From Stenotrophomonas rhizophila (GTDB taxonomy: Bacteria; Pseudomonadota; Gammaproteobacteria; Xanthomonadales; Xanthomonadaceae), in NCBI RefSeq assembly GCF_000661955.1, contig NZ_CP007597.1:3626051-3690050 (forward strand): a DNA stretch of 64,000 bases. The letters run 5' to 3'. The position numbers and the translations under genes are program-made. The notes beneath the pieces are model-generated. The model worked only from the letters and a program-made list of their open reading frames with translations, searched no databases and had not been told where the DNA came from. Shown here piece after piece: positions 1 through 14,434 of the stretch. Every line of letters starts with the position of its first letter. The stretch's first letter is position 1.

Positions 1-1994
<1,994 letters not shown>

Positions 1995-2044
1995 TCAGCG
2001 AACAAACGGGTGGCGCGGCTGCCGGGGCAGCCGCGCCTGCGCCA

Positions 2045-6199
<4,155 letters not shown>

Positions 6200-6500
6200 G
6201 GGGTCTCACCTTGGCTGTGCGGGCCGCCGTACAGGCGCGACCCGAAGGGAACATGAAAATTGTCAGTTGGAAGTCGCTGGTATTGCCGGCACCAGCACGC
6301 CTTCTCTTGCTACTTCCAACTGCCAACTCGTCTGCATCCACTACCCTGCCGGCGCGCCAGCGGCGCTGCTGTTACAGGGTATGACCGCAGCCCGTGTTGG
6401 GCTTTACATCGGGTAATGCGTTGAAACGACCAAAGGCCGGGGGCTTACGCCCCCAGCCTTGGCTGCATCGCCGTGATTCGATGGCGAGGCAAGGAACTGC
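6200..6500 (-). other. rplL-rpoB intergenic region (301 bp)
   Basis: No gene is seen here. In transcript order the spacer holds a strong hairpin just after rplL and then about 230 nt of leader before rpoB. In enterobacteria this spacer holds a partial terminator and an RNase III site that set the RNA polymerase to ribosomal protein ratio. The same role is inferred here from position and hairpin alone. Confidence 0.7.
6432..6461 (-). terminator. Attenuator-like hairpin between rplL and rpoB
   Basis: On the minus strand an 11-bp stem (AGGCTGGGGGC pairing with GCCCCCGGCCT, one mismatch) closes on a GTAA tetraloop and is followed by TTTGG, not a long U-run. A stable stem with a poor U-tract suits a partial terminator that lets a fraction of polymerases continue into rpoB. 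Confidence 0.65.
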
Positions 6501-6869
6501 TTACTTGACTTCGACAGTCGCGCCAGCAGCTTCCAGGTCCTTCTTGAACTTGGCAGCGTCGTCCTTCGAAGCGCCTTCCTTGATCATGCCGCCGGCTTCA
6601 GCCAGGTCCTTGGCTTCCTTCAGGCCCAGGCCGGTGATGGCGCGGACAGCCTTAATCACTTCGACCTTCTTCTCGCCGGCCGACTTCAGGATGACGTCGA
6701 ACTCGGTCTGCTCTTCCACGGCAGCAGCCGGGCCAGCAGCAGCAGCTGCGGCGACCGGAGCAGCGGCGGAGACGCCGAACTTCTCTTCGATGGCCTTGAC
6801 CAGCTCCATCACTTCCATCAGGGACTTCTCGGCGATGGCGTCGACGATCTGTTCGTTGGTAAGGGACAT
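6501..6869 (-). CDS. rplL: 50S ribosomal protein L7/L12
   Basis: This is the acidic stalk protein that recruits translational GTPases such as EF-Tu to the ribosome. At 122 residues it has the normal length. It has an N-terminal dimerisation helix ([20 protein letters not shown]), an alanine-rich hinge (residues about 35-52) and a C-terminal globular domain with the conserved [17 protein letters not shown] stretch. It lies 62 nt downstream of rplJ, whose product L10 binds L7/L12 dimers. Translation is normally coupled to rplJ through the L10 leader. Confidence 0.99.
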   Translation of the reverse strand: MSLTNEQIVDAIAEKSLMEVMELVKAIEEKFGVSAAAPVAAAAAAGPAAAVEEQTEFDVILKSAGEKKVEVIKAVRAITGLGLKEAKDLAEAGGMIKEGASKDDAAKFKKDLEAAGATVEVK

Positions 6870-6931
6870 TTTGATTACCTTTGGATAATTTTCTGGGTTG
6901 AGGTTCCGTCAGGAACCACGGAAACGTCGAC

Positions 6932-7471
6932 TCAGGCGGTCTCGGCAGCCGGTTCGGCAGCATCGGCAGCGGCTTCTTCGCCACCACCCTGCTTGTCGCC
7001 GATGGCCTTGATGGCGCGGGCGAACATCGTGACCGGCTCGGTCAGGACGCGGGCCAGCATGGCCAGGGCCTGATCACGGGTCGGCAGCGAGGCCAGCACG
7101 TCAACATGGCCAGCCGGGAACAGTTCCCCGCCGATGGCCACGACCTTTGCCTGCAGCTTGTCGTTGGTCTTGGCAAAATCCTTGATCAGGCGACCGGCTG
7201 CGCCGGGCTCCTCGAGCGAGAACGCGTACAGCAGCGGACCGACGAGTGCGTCTTTGGCGCACGCGTAGTCGGTACCTTCCACTGCACGTGCCGCCAGCGT
7301 GTTCTTGACAACTTTCAAGAAAACGCCGGTTTCGCGTGCCTGCTTGCGCATCGCGGTCATCTGGGAGACCGTGGTGCCAGCGTATTCGGCTGCGATCAAG
7401 GAGTGAGCCTTGGCGGCGACTTCTGCCAGCTCCGCGACTACTTCTTGCTTCTGGGACAGATTGAGAGCCAT
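6932..7471 (-). CDS. rplJ: 50S ribosomal protein L10
   Basis: L10 anchors L7/L12 dimers on 23S rRNA at the stalk base and, in the families studied, represses its own operon by binding the mRNA leader. The 179-residue protein begins [17 protein letters not shown] and has the L10 core ([29 protein letters not shown]). An alanine- and glutamate-rich tail follows the helix that binds L7/L12. A GGAG ribosome-binding site lies just before the start. The 388-bp spacer to rplA probably carries a promoter and the L10-binding leader. Confidence 0.98.
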   Translation of the reverse strand: MALNLSQKQEVVAELAEVAAKAHSLIAAEYAGTTVSQMTAMRKQARETGVFLKVVKNTLAARAVEGTDYACAKDALVGPLLYAFSLEEPGAAGRLIKDFAKTNDKLQAKVVAIGGELFPAGHVDVLASLPTRDQALAMLARVLTEPVTMFARAIKAIGDKQGGGEEAAADAAEPAAETA

Positions 7472-7859
7472 TGCACTCCTCCAATTGAACTCCGCTTACG
7501 GCTCCTGCCGTGTGCGGTCCTGGGCGGCATCCGTCCTGGACGCCGGGAACATCGGGTTGATGTTCCAAGGGTGGGCCGTTCTAGACCTGGATGGCCAACC
7601 TGGGAGAACCCAGACGTGCGTAAACCAGAAAAACTCCAGAAGGGCACCATCTACGCAGGGTGATTCCCGAAGGAATCGATTAAGCGGTCGGTACTGCGCC
7701 GGCGGCGACTCCCTGCCAATGCGAGCATCCCTGCCCGTCGCCGGTATGTACTGACCGCGCCTGCGGTCTTTGACGGCTATCGTCACGGGGCGGACCCCAC
7801 TTCGATTGCCTTCAAATATCGCGGGAGCCGGACATGCGCCCAGCCCCCGCTTGAAACAC
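7472..7859 (-). promoter_or_regulatory. rplA-rplJ spacer: probable promoter and L10 leader
   Basis: No credible gene lies in this 388-bp spacer, although several short frames are open. Read on the minus strand it contains many short inverted repeats, for example GATTCC-ttcg-GGAATC around 7663-7678. In gammaproteobacteria this position holds the promoter for rplJL and the folded leader to which L10(L12)4 binds to repress translation. Assignment rests on position and structure, and I cannot place the promoter hexamers with confidence. Confidence 0.5.
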
Positions 7860-8558
7860 TTACTTCAGGGTCAGCGACGACTGGTCGACGGTGACGCCCG
7901 GGCCCATCGTCGAGCTGACCGATACCTTCTGCAGGTAGGTGCCCTTCGAGGTAGCCGGCTTGGCCTTGATCAGGTCCATCAGCAGCGCCTGCAGGTTCAG
8001 CTTCAACGCGTCTTCAGCGAAGTCGGCCTTACCGATGGTGCAGTGGATGATGCCGGCCTTGTCGGTGCGGTAACGCACCTGACCCGACTTGGCATTCTTG
8101 ACGGCTTCGCCCGGGTTGGCCGACACGGTGCCGACCTTCGGGTTCGGCATCAGGCCGCGCGGGCCGAGCACGGTGCCCAGCTTACCCACGACGCGCATGG
8201 CGTCCGGGGTGGCGATGACGACGTCATAGTTCAGATCGCCGGCCTGCATCTTCTCGGCCAGGTCTTCCATGCCAACGGCTTCTGCGCCAGCGGCCAGGGC
8301 TTCGTCAGCCTTGGCACCGGCCGGTGCGAAGACGGCAACGCGCACGCTCTTGCCGGTACCGGACGGCAGCACGGTGGAACCGCGCACCTGCTGGTCGGAC
8401 TTCTTGGCGTCCACGCCCAGGCGCACAGCAACGTCGAAGGACTCGACGAACTTGGCCTTGGTAGCGGTCTTCAGGATCTTGATCGCGTCCTCGAAGGCAT
8501 ATGCCTTACCCGGGACGACGGCGGCCTTGATGGCCTTCTCACGCTTGGTCTGTGCCAT
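7860..8558 (-). CDS. rplA: 50S ribosomal protein L1
   Basis: L1 forms the mobile L1 stalk, which assists release of E-site tRNA, and represses the rplKA mRNA. The frame is open farther upstream, but the family start [14 protein letters not shown] at 8558 gives 232 residues, matching the usual ~230. Conserved blocks include [11 protein letters not shown] and the C-terminal [18 protein letters not shown]. The start lies only 4 nt after the rplK stop codon, consistent with translational coupling of L11 and L1. Confidence 0.98.
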   Translation of the reverse strand: MAQTKREKAIKAAVVPGKAYAFEDAIKILKTATKAKFVESFDVAVRLGVDAKKSDQQVRGSTVLPSGTGKSVRVAVFAPAGAKADEALAAGAEAVGMEDLAEKMQAGDLNYDVVIATPDAMRVVGKLGTVLGPRGLMPNPKVGTVSANPGEAVKNAKSGQVRYRTDKAGIIHCTIGKADFAEDALKLNLQALLMDLIKAKPATSKGTYLQKVSVSSTMGPGVTVDQSSLTLK

Positions 8559-8562
8559 CTTC

Positions 8563-8991
8563 TTAACCCTCCACCACGAGGCCCATGGAACGGGCAGAAC
8601 CGGCAATCGTGCGCACCGCGGCGTCCAGGTCGGCGGCCGTCAGGTCGGCTTCCTTGGTCTTGGCGATTTCTTCCAGCTGCTTACGGGTCACCTTGCCCAC
8701 CTTTTCGGTGTTCGGGCGCTTGGAGCCCGAGGAGATGCCAGCAGCCTTCTTGAGCAGCACGGCGGCCGGGGTGCTCTTGGTGATGAAGGTGAAGGTACGG
8801 TCCGAGTAGGCCGTGATGATGACCGGCACCGGCAGACCCGGCTCCAGCTTCTGCGTGGCGGCATTGAAGGCCTTGCAGAATTCCATGATGTTCAGGCCGC
8901 GCTGACCCAGCGCAGGACCGACCGGCGGCGAGGGGTTGGCCTGACCGGCCTTCACCTGCAGCTTGATATAACCGACAACTTTCTTTGCCAT
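8563..8991 (-). CDS. rplK: 50S ribosomal protein L11
   Basis: L11 binds the GTPase-associated region of 23S rRNA and is needed for RelA activation during the stringent response. The 142-residue length is typical. Seen motifs are the N-terminal [20 protein letters not shown], which carries the thiopeptide-contact prolines, and the C-terminal RNA-binding domain ending [14 protein letters not shown]. It is the first gene of rplKAJL. A 258-bp gap with a GTAG-type palindrome separates it from nusG, so it may have its own promoter. Confidence 0.99.
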   Translation of the reverse strand: MAKKVVGYIKLQVKAGQANPSPPVGPALGQRGLNIMEFCKAFNAATQKLEPGLPVPVIITAYSDRTFTFITKSTPAAVLLKKAAGISSGSKRPNTEKVGKVTRKQLEEIAKTKEADLTAADLDAAVRTIAGSARSMGLVVEG

Positions 8992-9188
8992 GAGTATGCT
9001 CTCCGGGTGCTAGCGCCTTACGACAACAGGCTCCCCATCGGACCGGGAATCACGCGTCCCGGCATCGCGTTTTGAATTCACGCAGAAGGCCACCTCGCGG
9101 CGGCCCTTGCTTTTGCCAGCTTCCTGGCAGGAAGCCGCGCACTATATCAGGTTTTGGCGCGCCTGTCTGAATACGGCAGGGCGGCAGC

Positions 9189-9243
9189 GTAGAGCGAGGC
9201 TCTGCCCCGCTTCTCGGCAACGCCGGGCAGAGCCCGGCGCTAC
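9189..9243. repeat. GTAG-type (SMAG-like) palindrome pair between nusG and rplK
   Basis: Two short palindromes face each other: one starts GTAGAGCGAGGCTCTGCC and the other ends GGGCAGAGCCCGGCGCTAC. The terminal GTAG and inverted pairing are the signature of the SMAG repeats known from Stenotrophomonas. It lies inside a ribosomal protein gene cluster and may stabilise or process the transcript, which is inference. Confidence 0.75.
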
Positions 9244-9249
9244 GCGCGG

Positions 9250-9810
9250 TCAGACGGCCTTTTCGACCTGGCCGAACTCGAGCTCGACCGGGGTGGCACG
9301 ACCGAAAATCAGCACCGAGACGCGCAGACGGCTCTTCTCGTAGTTGACTTCCTCGACCACGCCATTGAAGTCGTTGAACGGGCCTTCGGTGACGCGGACC
9401 ATCTGGCCCGGCTCGAACAGCACCTTCGGACGCGGCTTTTCAACACCTTCCTGAACGCGGTCCAAGATGGCAGCAGCCTCTTCGTCGCGGATCGGCAGCG
9501 GACGGTCAGCGGTACCGCCAATGAAGCCCATCACCTTGGACGTATCCTTCACCAGGTGCCAGCTTTCATTGTCGATGCGCGGAATGCCGTTTTCTTCGTG
9601 GGTCTCGATCTGGACCAGCACGTAACCCGGGAAGAACTTGCGCTCGGAACGGCGCTTCTGGCCGGAACGCATTTCGACCACTTCCTCGGTCGGGACCAGG
9701 ACATCACCGAAGCGCTCCTGCATCTCGTCACGCACGATGCGATCGCGCAGAGCCTGCGCAACCGACTTTTCGAAGCCCGAATAGGCGTGAACGACGTACC
9801 AACGCTTCAC
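9250..9810 (-). CDS. nusG: Transcription termination/antitermination protein NusG
   Basis: NusG binds RNA polymerase, suppresses pausing, helps Rho, and links polymerase to the leading ribosome. The 186-residue protein has the NGN domain at the N-terminus ([30 protein letters not shown]) and the C-terminal KOW domain ([21 protein letters not shown]). It follows secE by 10 nt, the conserved secE-nusG pair. It is somewhat longer than E. coli NusG (181), as is common in Xanthomonads. Confidence 0.99.
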   Translation of the reverse strand: MKRWYVVHAYSGFEKSVAQALRDRIVRDEMQERFGDVLVPTEEVVEMRSGQKRRSERKFFPGYVLVQIETHEENGIPRIDNESWHLVKDTSKVMGFIGGTADRPLPIRDEEAAAILDRVQEGVEKPRPKVLFEPGQMVRVTEGPFNDFNGVVEEVNYEKSRLRVSVLIFGRATPVELEFGQVEKAV

Positions 9811-9820
9811 TGGTTTCTCC

Positions 9821-10228
9821 TTATCGACCCAGGAACCACTGGGTCGCTTTCTGAATCAGGAAATCAAATCCGCCCAGCAGCAGGCTGAGGATGATCACGA
9901 CAACGATCACCACCCAGGTCATGCGGATGGCTTCCTGGCGGGTCGGCCAGACTACCTTGCGCAGTTCGAAACGCGATTCGGAAAGGAATTCACGCGTGTC
10001 GCGACCTTTGCCGGTCATCAGGAACACGCCTACGCCGGCCACCAGGCCAACGACAACGGCCAGACCGCGAAGCGGACCGGCCCATGCACTCTGGGACGCA
10101 TGCTCAGGGGTGCCGAACCAGTACCAAGCAAAAAGACCCGCCAGCACCAGGATGGTTGCGGCGGCGTACTTGACGATGTCACCTCCAGTGGAGGTGTTGT
10201 CTTTGGAATGCTCGATCTTGCTGTTCAT
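9821..10228 (-). CDS. secE: Preprotein translocase subunit SecE
   Basis: SecE is the essential clamp of the SecYEG protein-conducting channel in the inner membrane. I start at [11 protein letters not shown] (10228, 135 residues), because upstream codons run into tRNA-Trp. Three membrane segments are visible (around [32 protein letters not shown] and a C-terminal [20 protein letters not shown]), as in the three-helix gammaproteobacterial form. The conserved cytoplasmic [17 protein letters not shown] amphipathic motif precedes the last helix. Confidence 0.97.
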   Translation of the reverse strand: MNSKIEHSKDNTSTGGDIVKYAAATILVLAGLFAWYWFGTPEHASQSAWAGPLRGLAVVVGLVAGVGVFLMTGKGRDTREFLSESRFELRKVVWPTRQEAIRMTWVVIVVVIILSLLLGGFDFLIQKATQWFLGR

Positions 10229-10272
10229 CCGGCTCTGGCTGCTAAGGCGGCATGGCCGCTGGAAGGGAGAAG

Positions 10273-10348
<76 letters not shown>

Positions 10349-10448
10349 ACTGAAAAACTGCCTTCCCTTAGACGGCGAAGGCGGACCGAGGTTCCCGGCC
10401 CGCCATTCGCGAGACCGGCGGAGCTATGCAACCGCCGGTATTACGAAA

Positions 10449-11639
10449 TTACGCGAGGATCTTGGAGACCACGCCGGCGCCGACGGTACGGCCGCCTTCG
10501 CGAATCGCGAAGCGCAGACCTTCGTCCATGGCGACCGGGTTGATCAGTGTGACAACCATCTTCACGTTGTCGCCCGGCATCACCATTTCCACACCTTCCG
10601 GCAGTTCGCAAGCGCCGGTGATGTCGGTGGTACGGAAGTAGAACTGCGGACGGTAGCCCTTGAAGAACGGGGTGTGACGGCCGCCCTCGTCCTTCGACAG
10701 CACGTACACTTCGGCGTCGAACTGGGTGTGCGGCTTGATCGAACCCGGCTTGGCCAGCACCTGGCCACGCTCGACGTCGTCACGCTTGGTGCCGCGCAGC
10801 AGCAGACCGGCGTTGTCGCCTGCCTGACCCTGGTCGAGCAGCTTGCGGAACATTTCCACGCCGGTGACGGTGGTCTTCTGGACCGGACGGATACCGACGA
10901 TTTCGATTTCTTCGCCGACCTTGATCACGCCGCGCTCGATACGACCGGTCACCACGGTGCCGCGGCCCGAGATCGAGAACACGTCTTCCACCGGCATCAG
11001 GAACGGCTTGTCGATGTCACGCTCCGGGGTCGGGATCCAGCTGTCGAGAGCTTCGACCAGCTTGATCACGGCCGGCACGCCGATATCGCTCTGGTCGCCT
11101 TCCAGCGCCAGACGGGCCGAACCCGCGATGATCGGGGTGTCGTCGCCCGGGAAGTCGTACTTGCTCAGCAGCTCGCGGACTTCCATTTCAACCAGTTCCA
11201 GCAGCTCGGCGTCGTCCACCATGTCGGCCTTGTTCAGGAACACGACGATGTACGGCACGCCGACCTGGCGCGACAGCAGGATGTGCTCGCGGGTCTGCGG
11301 CATCGGGCCGTCAGCAGCGGAGCAGACCAGGATCGCGCCGTCCATCTGGGCGGCACCGGTGATCATGTTCTTGACGTAGTCAGCATGGCCCGGGCAATCC
11401 ACGTGGGCGTAATGACGCTCGGTGGATTCGTATTCGACGTGCGCGGTCGAGATCGTGATGCCACGTGCCTTTTCTTCCGGCGCGGCGTCGATCGAGGAGT
11501 AATCCTTGAACTCGCCACCGAAGCGCTCAGCACCGATCTTGGTCAGTGCGGCGGTCAGCGTGGTCTTGCCGTGGTCGACGTGACCGATGGTGCCGACGTT
11601 GACGTGCGGCTTGGTGCGCTCGAACTTACCCTTGGCCAT
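10449..11639 (-). CDS. tuf: Elongation factor Tu
   Basis: EF-Tu delivers aminoacyl-tRNA to the ribosome as a GTP complex. The 396-residue protein has all GTPase motifs: [10 protein letters not shown] (P-loop), [12 protein letters not shown] (switch I), DCPGHADY (switch II) and NKADMVDD. Domains 2 and 3 follow, with the kirromycin-site region [22 protein letters not shown] near the end. Its position after tRNA(Tyr, Gly, Thr) matches the tufB-type locus; the second copy usually lies next to fusA, which is outside the window. Confidence 0.99.
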   Translation of the reverse strand: MAKGKFERTKPHVNVGTIGHVDHGKTTLTAALTKIGAERFGGEFKDYSSIDAAPEEKARGITISTAHVEYESTERHYAHVDCPGHADYVKNMITGAAQMDGAILVCSAADGPMPQTREHILLSRQVGVPYIVVFLNKADMVDDAELLELVEMEVRELLSKYDFPGDDTPIIAGSARLALEGDQSDIGVPAVIKLVEALDSWIPTPERDIDKPFLMPVEDVFSISGRGTVVTGRIERGVIKVGEEIEIVGIRPVQKTTVTGVEMFRKLLDQGQAGDNAGLLLRGTKRDDVERGQVLAKPGSIKPHTQFDAEVYVLSKDEGGRHTPFFKGYRPQFYFRTTDITGACELPEGVEMVMPGDNVKMVVTLINPVAMDEGLRFAIREGGRTVGAGVVSKILA

Positions 11640-11679
11640 GGCTGCTTATCTCGAAATCGTCTGAATGGTGGCACTTAGA

Positions 11680-11755
11680 TGGTGCTCACGAAAGGAATCG
11701 AACCTTCGACCTCCTCCTTACCAAGGAGGTGCTCTACCGACTGAGCTACGTGAGC
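11680..11755 (-). tRNA. tRNA-Thr (anticodon GGT)
   Basis: The 76-nt cloverleaf has acceptor stem GCTCACG/CGTGAGC, discriminator A and encoded CCA. The anticodon arm CCTCC-TTGGTAA-GGAGG carries GGT. It lies 40 nt upstream of tuf in the conserved tyr-gly-thr-tuf order. Confidence 0.97.
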
Positions 11756-11802
11756 GAGTTTTGTATTATGGCACGAATTTGATTAGATTCAAACTCATTC
11801 AA

Positions 11803-11876
<74 letters not shown>

Positions 11877-11904
11877 ATCGGAAGCCTTTGCCACAACATG
11901 AAAC

Positions 11905-11990
11905 TGGTGGAGGGAGGTGGATTCGAACCACCGAAGGCGTAAGCCAGCAGATTTACAGTCTGCCCCCGTTGGCCGCTTGGGTATCCCTCC
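11905..11990 (-). tRNA. tRNA-Tyr (anticodon GTA)
   Basis: This 86-nt class II tRNA has a long variable arm, as tRNA-Tyr requires. The acceptor stem is GGAGGGA/TCCCTCC, with an encoded CCA. The anticodon loop CTGTAAA carries GTA. It is the first RNA of the tyr-gly-thr-tuf transcript, so the operon promoter should lie in 11991-12100. Confidence 0.96.
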
Positions 11991-12107
11991 TTACCACCCT
12001 GTCCCGTGGCGCCGAAGCGTTTTCGGTGTGGGGTGGAAGAGCCGTGAATTTTGGGGATAAACAGGGGCTCTGTCAACACTCTTTTTCAACTTTTTCACAC
12101 GAAGTGC

Positions 12108-12134
12108 AAAAAGCCCTGACGTAGCGGGCTATTG
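12108..12134 (-). terminator. Probable terminator of the asparaginase-family gene
   Basis: On the minus strand AGCCC pairs with GGGCT across a 9-nt loop and is followed by five U residues. The hairpin overlaps the stop codon at 12129-12131. The short stem keeps confidence moderate. Confidence 0.5.
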
Positions 12135-13142
12135 CCCGGGCAGCGGCAGCGATTCGTCGGCGAAGATGGCCACGTGCGGCACGCCATCGGCGCCGATCCA
12201 GCCCCGATACATGCCCTGCGTATTGAACGGCGCAGCAACGCGACCGTCTGCCGCGAGCACGATCGCGCCGCCGTCGCCACCGAGTGCGGGAATGCGCTCG
12301 TTGATCACCGCACGTCCCGCTTCCACCGGCCCCTGCTTGAGGTACTGCATGCGCGCGCAGATGTCATGCGCGGCCGCCGTGCGGATGTAGTACTCGCCCC
12401 AACCGGTCCCCGACACCGCGCAGGCGGCGTTGGCATACGTGCCGGCGCCGATGATCGGCGAATCACCCACGCGACCGTAGCGCTTGTTGGTCATGCCGCC
12501 GGTCGAGGTACCCGCGGCAAGATGGCCCTGCGCATCCAGCGCGACCGCGCCGACGGTGCCGAAGTGGCGCGCGGTTTCCAGGTCGGCGTGCGCCTGGCCG
12601 CTGGCCTCTTCCTTGAGCGCCTTCTGCAGCTGTTGCCAGCGTTTTTCAGTGCGGAAGTAAGCCGGATCGACCAGCGCGATGCCCTGGCTGGCGGCGAAGG
12701 TTTCCGCGCCCTGCCCCACCATCATCACGTGCGCGGAGTGCTGCATCACCGCTTCGGCCAGCAGGATCGGGTTGCGCACCCGCTGCACGCCGGCCACCGC
12801 GCCGGCCTTCAGCGTGGCCCCGTCCATCAGCGACGCATCCAGTTCGTTGCGGCCGTCATGGGTGAACACCGCGCCCTTGCCGGCGTTGAAGGTGGGATCG
12901 TCCTCGAGCACGGTGATCGCCGCGGTCACCGCATCCAGCGCGGGTTTGCCGGCCGCCAGCGCCTGGTGGCCACTGAGCAGTGCCTGGCGCAACGCGGCAC
13001 GCGCAGCCTTCTCTTCTGCCGGGGTCAGGTCCTTGCGCTCCACACCGGCGCCACCGTGGATGACCAGCACCGGTGCGGCGGCGGTGGCCGCCAGCGGCAT
13101 CGACAGGCACAGCGACAACAGCAACGCGGTTGAACGGAACAT
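12129..13142 (-). CDS. Exported isoaspartyl peptidase / L-asparaginase (Ntn-hydrolase)
   Basis: This family cleaves beta-aspartyl (isoAsp) dipeptides and L-asparagine after autoproteolysis exposes an N-terminal threonine. About 337 residues from ATG at 13142. Conserved blocks are IHGGAG near the mature N-terminus, GKGAVFTHDG, LDASLMDG, the autocleavage site HFGTVGAVALD with the presumed nucleophilic Thr at about residue 196, and GTSTGGMTNKRYGRVGD. A hydrophobic N-terminus ending in AATAAA looks like a signal peptide, which suggests periplasmic action. A cyanophycinase-like gene lies upstream, and together they could cut beta-Asp-Arg polymers to amino acids. A GTG at 13149-13151 is an alternative start. 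Confidence 0.9.
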   Translation of the reverse strand: MFRSTALLLSLCLSMPLAATAAAPVLVIHGGAGVERKDLTPAEEKAARAALRQALLSGHQALAAGKPALDAVTAAITVLEDDPTFNAGKGAVFTHDGRNELDASLMDGATLKAGAVAGVQRVRNPILLAEAVMQHSAHVMMVGQGAETFAASQGIALVDPAYFRTEKRWQQLQKALKEEASGQAHADLETARHFGTVGAVALDAQGHLAAGTSTGGMTNKRYGRVGDSPIIGAGTYANAACAVSGTGWGEYYIRTAAAHDICARMQYLKQGPVEAGRAVINERIPALGGDGGAIVLAADGRVAAPFNTQGMYRGWIGADGVPHVAIFADESLPLPGQ

Positions 13143-13264
13143 GGGCGGCACCGGCAGGTTGGGACGCCCATCATGGCCGCAGATGCGCGGTGCGGGTAGG
13201 CCCGCGCCCTGCCCTGCCGGCGCGCGTGCGTGGCCGGGGCGTCCCCACGGCCAACGGGCGTGGG

Positions 13265-14266
13265 CTACCGGAGCTCGAGGCCGCCGTCGCGGATGTCGGC
13301 GGTGACCTGGAAGGCCGCGTCGTCCACGCGGAACCCGTCCAGATGCAGCAGGCTGCCACTACCCACGCCGGTGACCGGGATGGCGTGGAAGTCGAGCGGT
13401 TCGCCATCGCGGAGGCGGTCGGCGGTGTGCCGCGGCATCACCAGCCAGGCGTAGCCGCCATTCCTGCTTAGCACGCGGCCGCGCCCATCGGCTTCCACGC
13501 ACAGGGCGGTGTCCTCGTCCACGCCGATGCCCACCATGTCTGCGCGCCCGGCCTGCTGCGCCGCCCGGGCCACGAACACGATCAACCGGCCAAGGCGGTC
13601 GCGCTTGCCGAAATGGGTGTCGGTGACCACGTTGGACAAGTACGGCATGGTCAGGAAGTCGCTGTCCAGGGTGACCTCGCCCCCCATCGGATCGCGCAGT
13701 GCGCGGGCCGAGGTGATGCTGCCGCCATCCATCGCGCCGTAGCTGTAACCGCCCAGGATGGCCAGGCCGGCGCTGGTGCCGGCGATCGGTCGGCCCGCAC
13801 GGACGTGCGCGTTGAGCGCCTCGTTCAGCGCGGTGCCTTTCCAGAAGCGGATATAGCGGGACTGGTCGCCGCCGGCGATGAAGATCGCATCGGCCGCGGC
13901 CACTATCCGCAGCACCGCCGGATCATCGGCGCCCCGGCGGCTGTCGAAGACCACGGTCTGCACCGAGGCGGCACCGCCGATATCGCGGTACAGGCGCTCC
14001 TGCAGGTCGTCGGCGCCGGAGGCGCGCAGGATCACCACGCGCCCGTGCCCGGCGCGCTGCAGCCACCACTGGAAGGCCTCGGGAACCCATTCACCCCCGC
14101 CCATCAGCATCATGGCCGGTTCGGTGTGGGCGGCTGGCGCGGCATCGAGATCGCCCACTTCGTAGTAGCGGTAGCCAGGGTCCAGGACGGACTGTGCGTG
14201 GCTGGGCAGGGCCAGACTGAGCAGCAGCCCCAGCATCGGCGCGAACGGGCGGAAAGCCTTGTGCAC
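13265..14266 (-). CDS. Cyanophycinase-like S51 serine peptidase, exported
   Basis: The protein fits the cyanophycinase branch of peptidase family S51, which splits multi-L-arginyl-poly-L-aspartate into beta-Asp-Arg dipeptides. GTG at 14266 is chosen because GGGAG lies 7 nt upstream; this gives 333 residues. The signal peptide ends near LALPSHAQS. Motifs are LMGGGEW, IFIAGGDQSRYIRFW and the nucleophile elbow GTSAGLAILGG with Ser at about residue 165. It is followed 122 nt later by an isoaspartyl peptidase and is divergent from a TonB receptor. An exported form suggests scavenging of external polymer, not turnover of a storage granule. Activity is unproven: related S51 members cut other beta-aspartyl substrates. 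Confidence 0.82.
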   Translation of the reverse strand: MHKAFRPFAPMLGLLLSLALPSHAQSVLDPGYRYYEVGDLDAAPAAHTEPAMMLMGGGEWVPEAFQWWLQRAGHGRVVILRASGADDLQERLYRDIGGAASVQTVVFDSRRGADDPAVLRIVAAADAIFIAGGDQSRYIRFWKGTALNEALNAHVRAGRPIAGTSAGLAILGGYSYGAMDGGSITSARALRDPMGGEVTLDSDFLTMPYLSNVVTDTHFGKRDRLGRLIVFVARAAQQAGRADMVGIGVDEDTALCVEADGRGRVLSRNGGYAWLVMPRHTADRLRDGEPLDFHAIPVTGVGSGSLLHLDGFRVDDAAFQVTADIRDGGLELR

Positions 14267-14292
14267 GTTGATCTCCCTGAACAAAAACCGGG

Positions 14293-14306
14293 TGTAAGCG
14301 CTTTCA
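14293..14306. promoter_or_regulatory. LacI-family-like operator between cyanophycinase-like gene and TonB receptor
   Basis: The sequence TGTAAGCGCTTTCA is a near-perfect palindrome around AAGCGCTT, with a central CpG as in LacI/PurR-family operators. It lies 27 bp upstream of the hydrolase start and about 130 bp from the receptor start, so one regulator could control both. No LacI-family gene is present in the window. Confidence 0.55.
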
Positions 14307-14434
14307 CTCTTTGCCAGAGAAATCGGTAGTGGTCAAGCCCGTAAAAAAGGCGTTAAATGCGCGCCGTCCATTCGCGAAATGTGAATGGGGGACAGGCCTC
14401 CCTCGAGGCCGACACTTTCTTCTCGAGAATTCTC

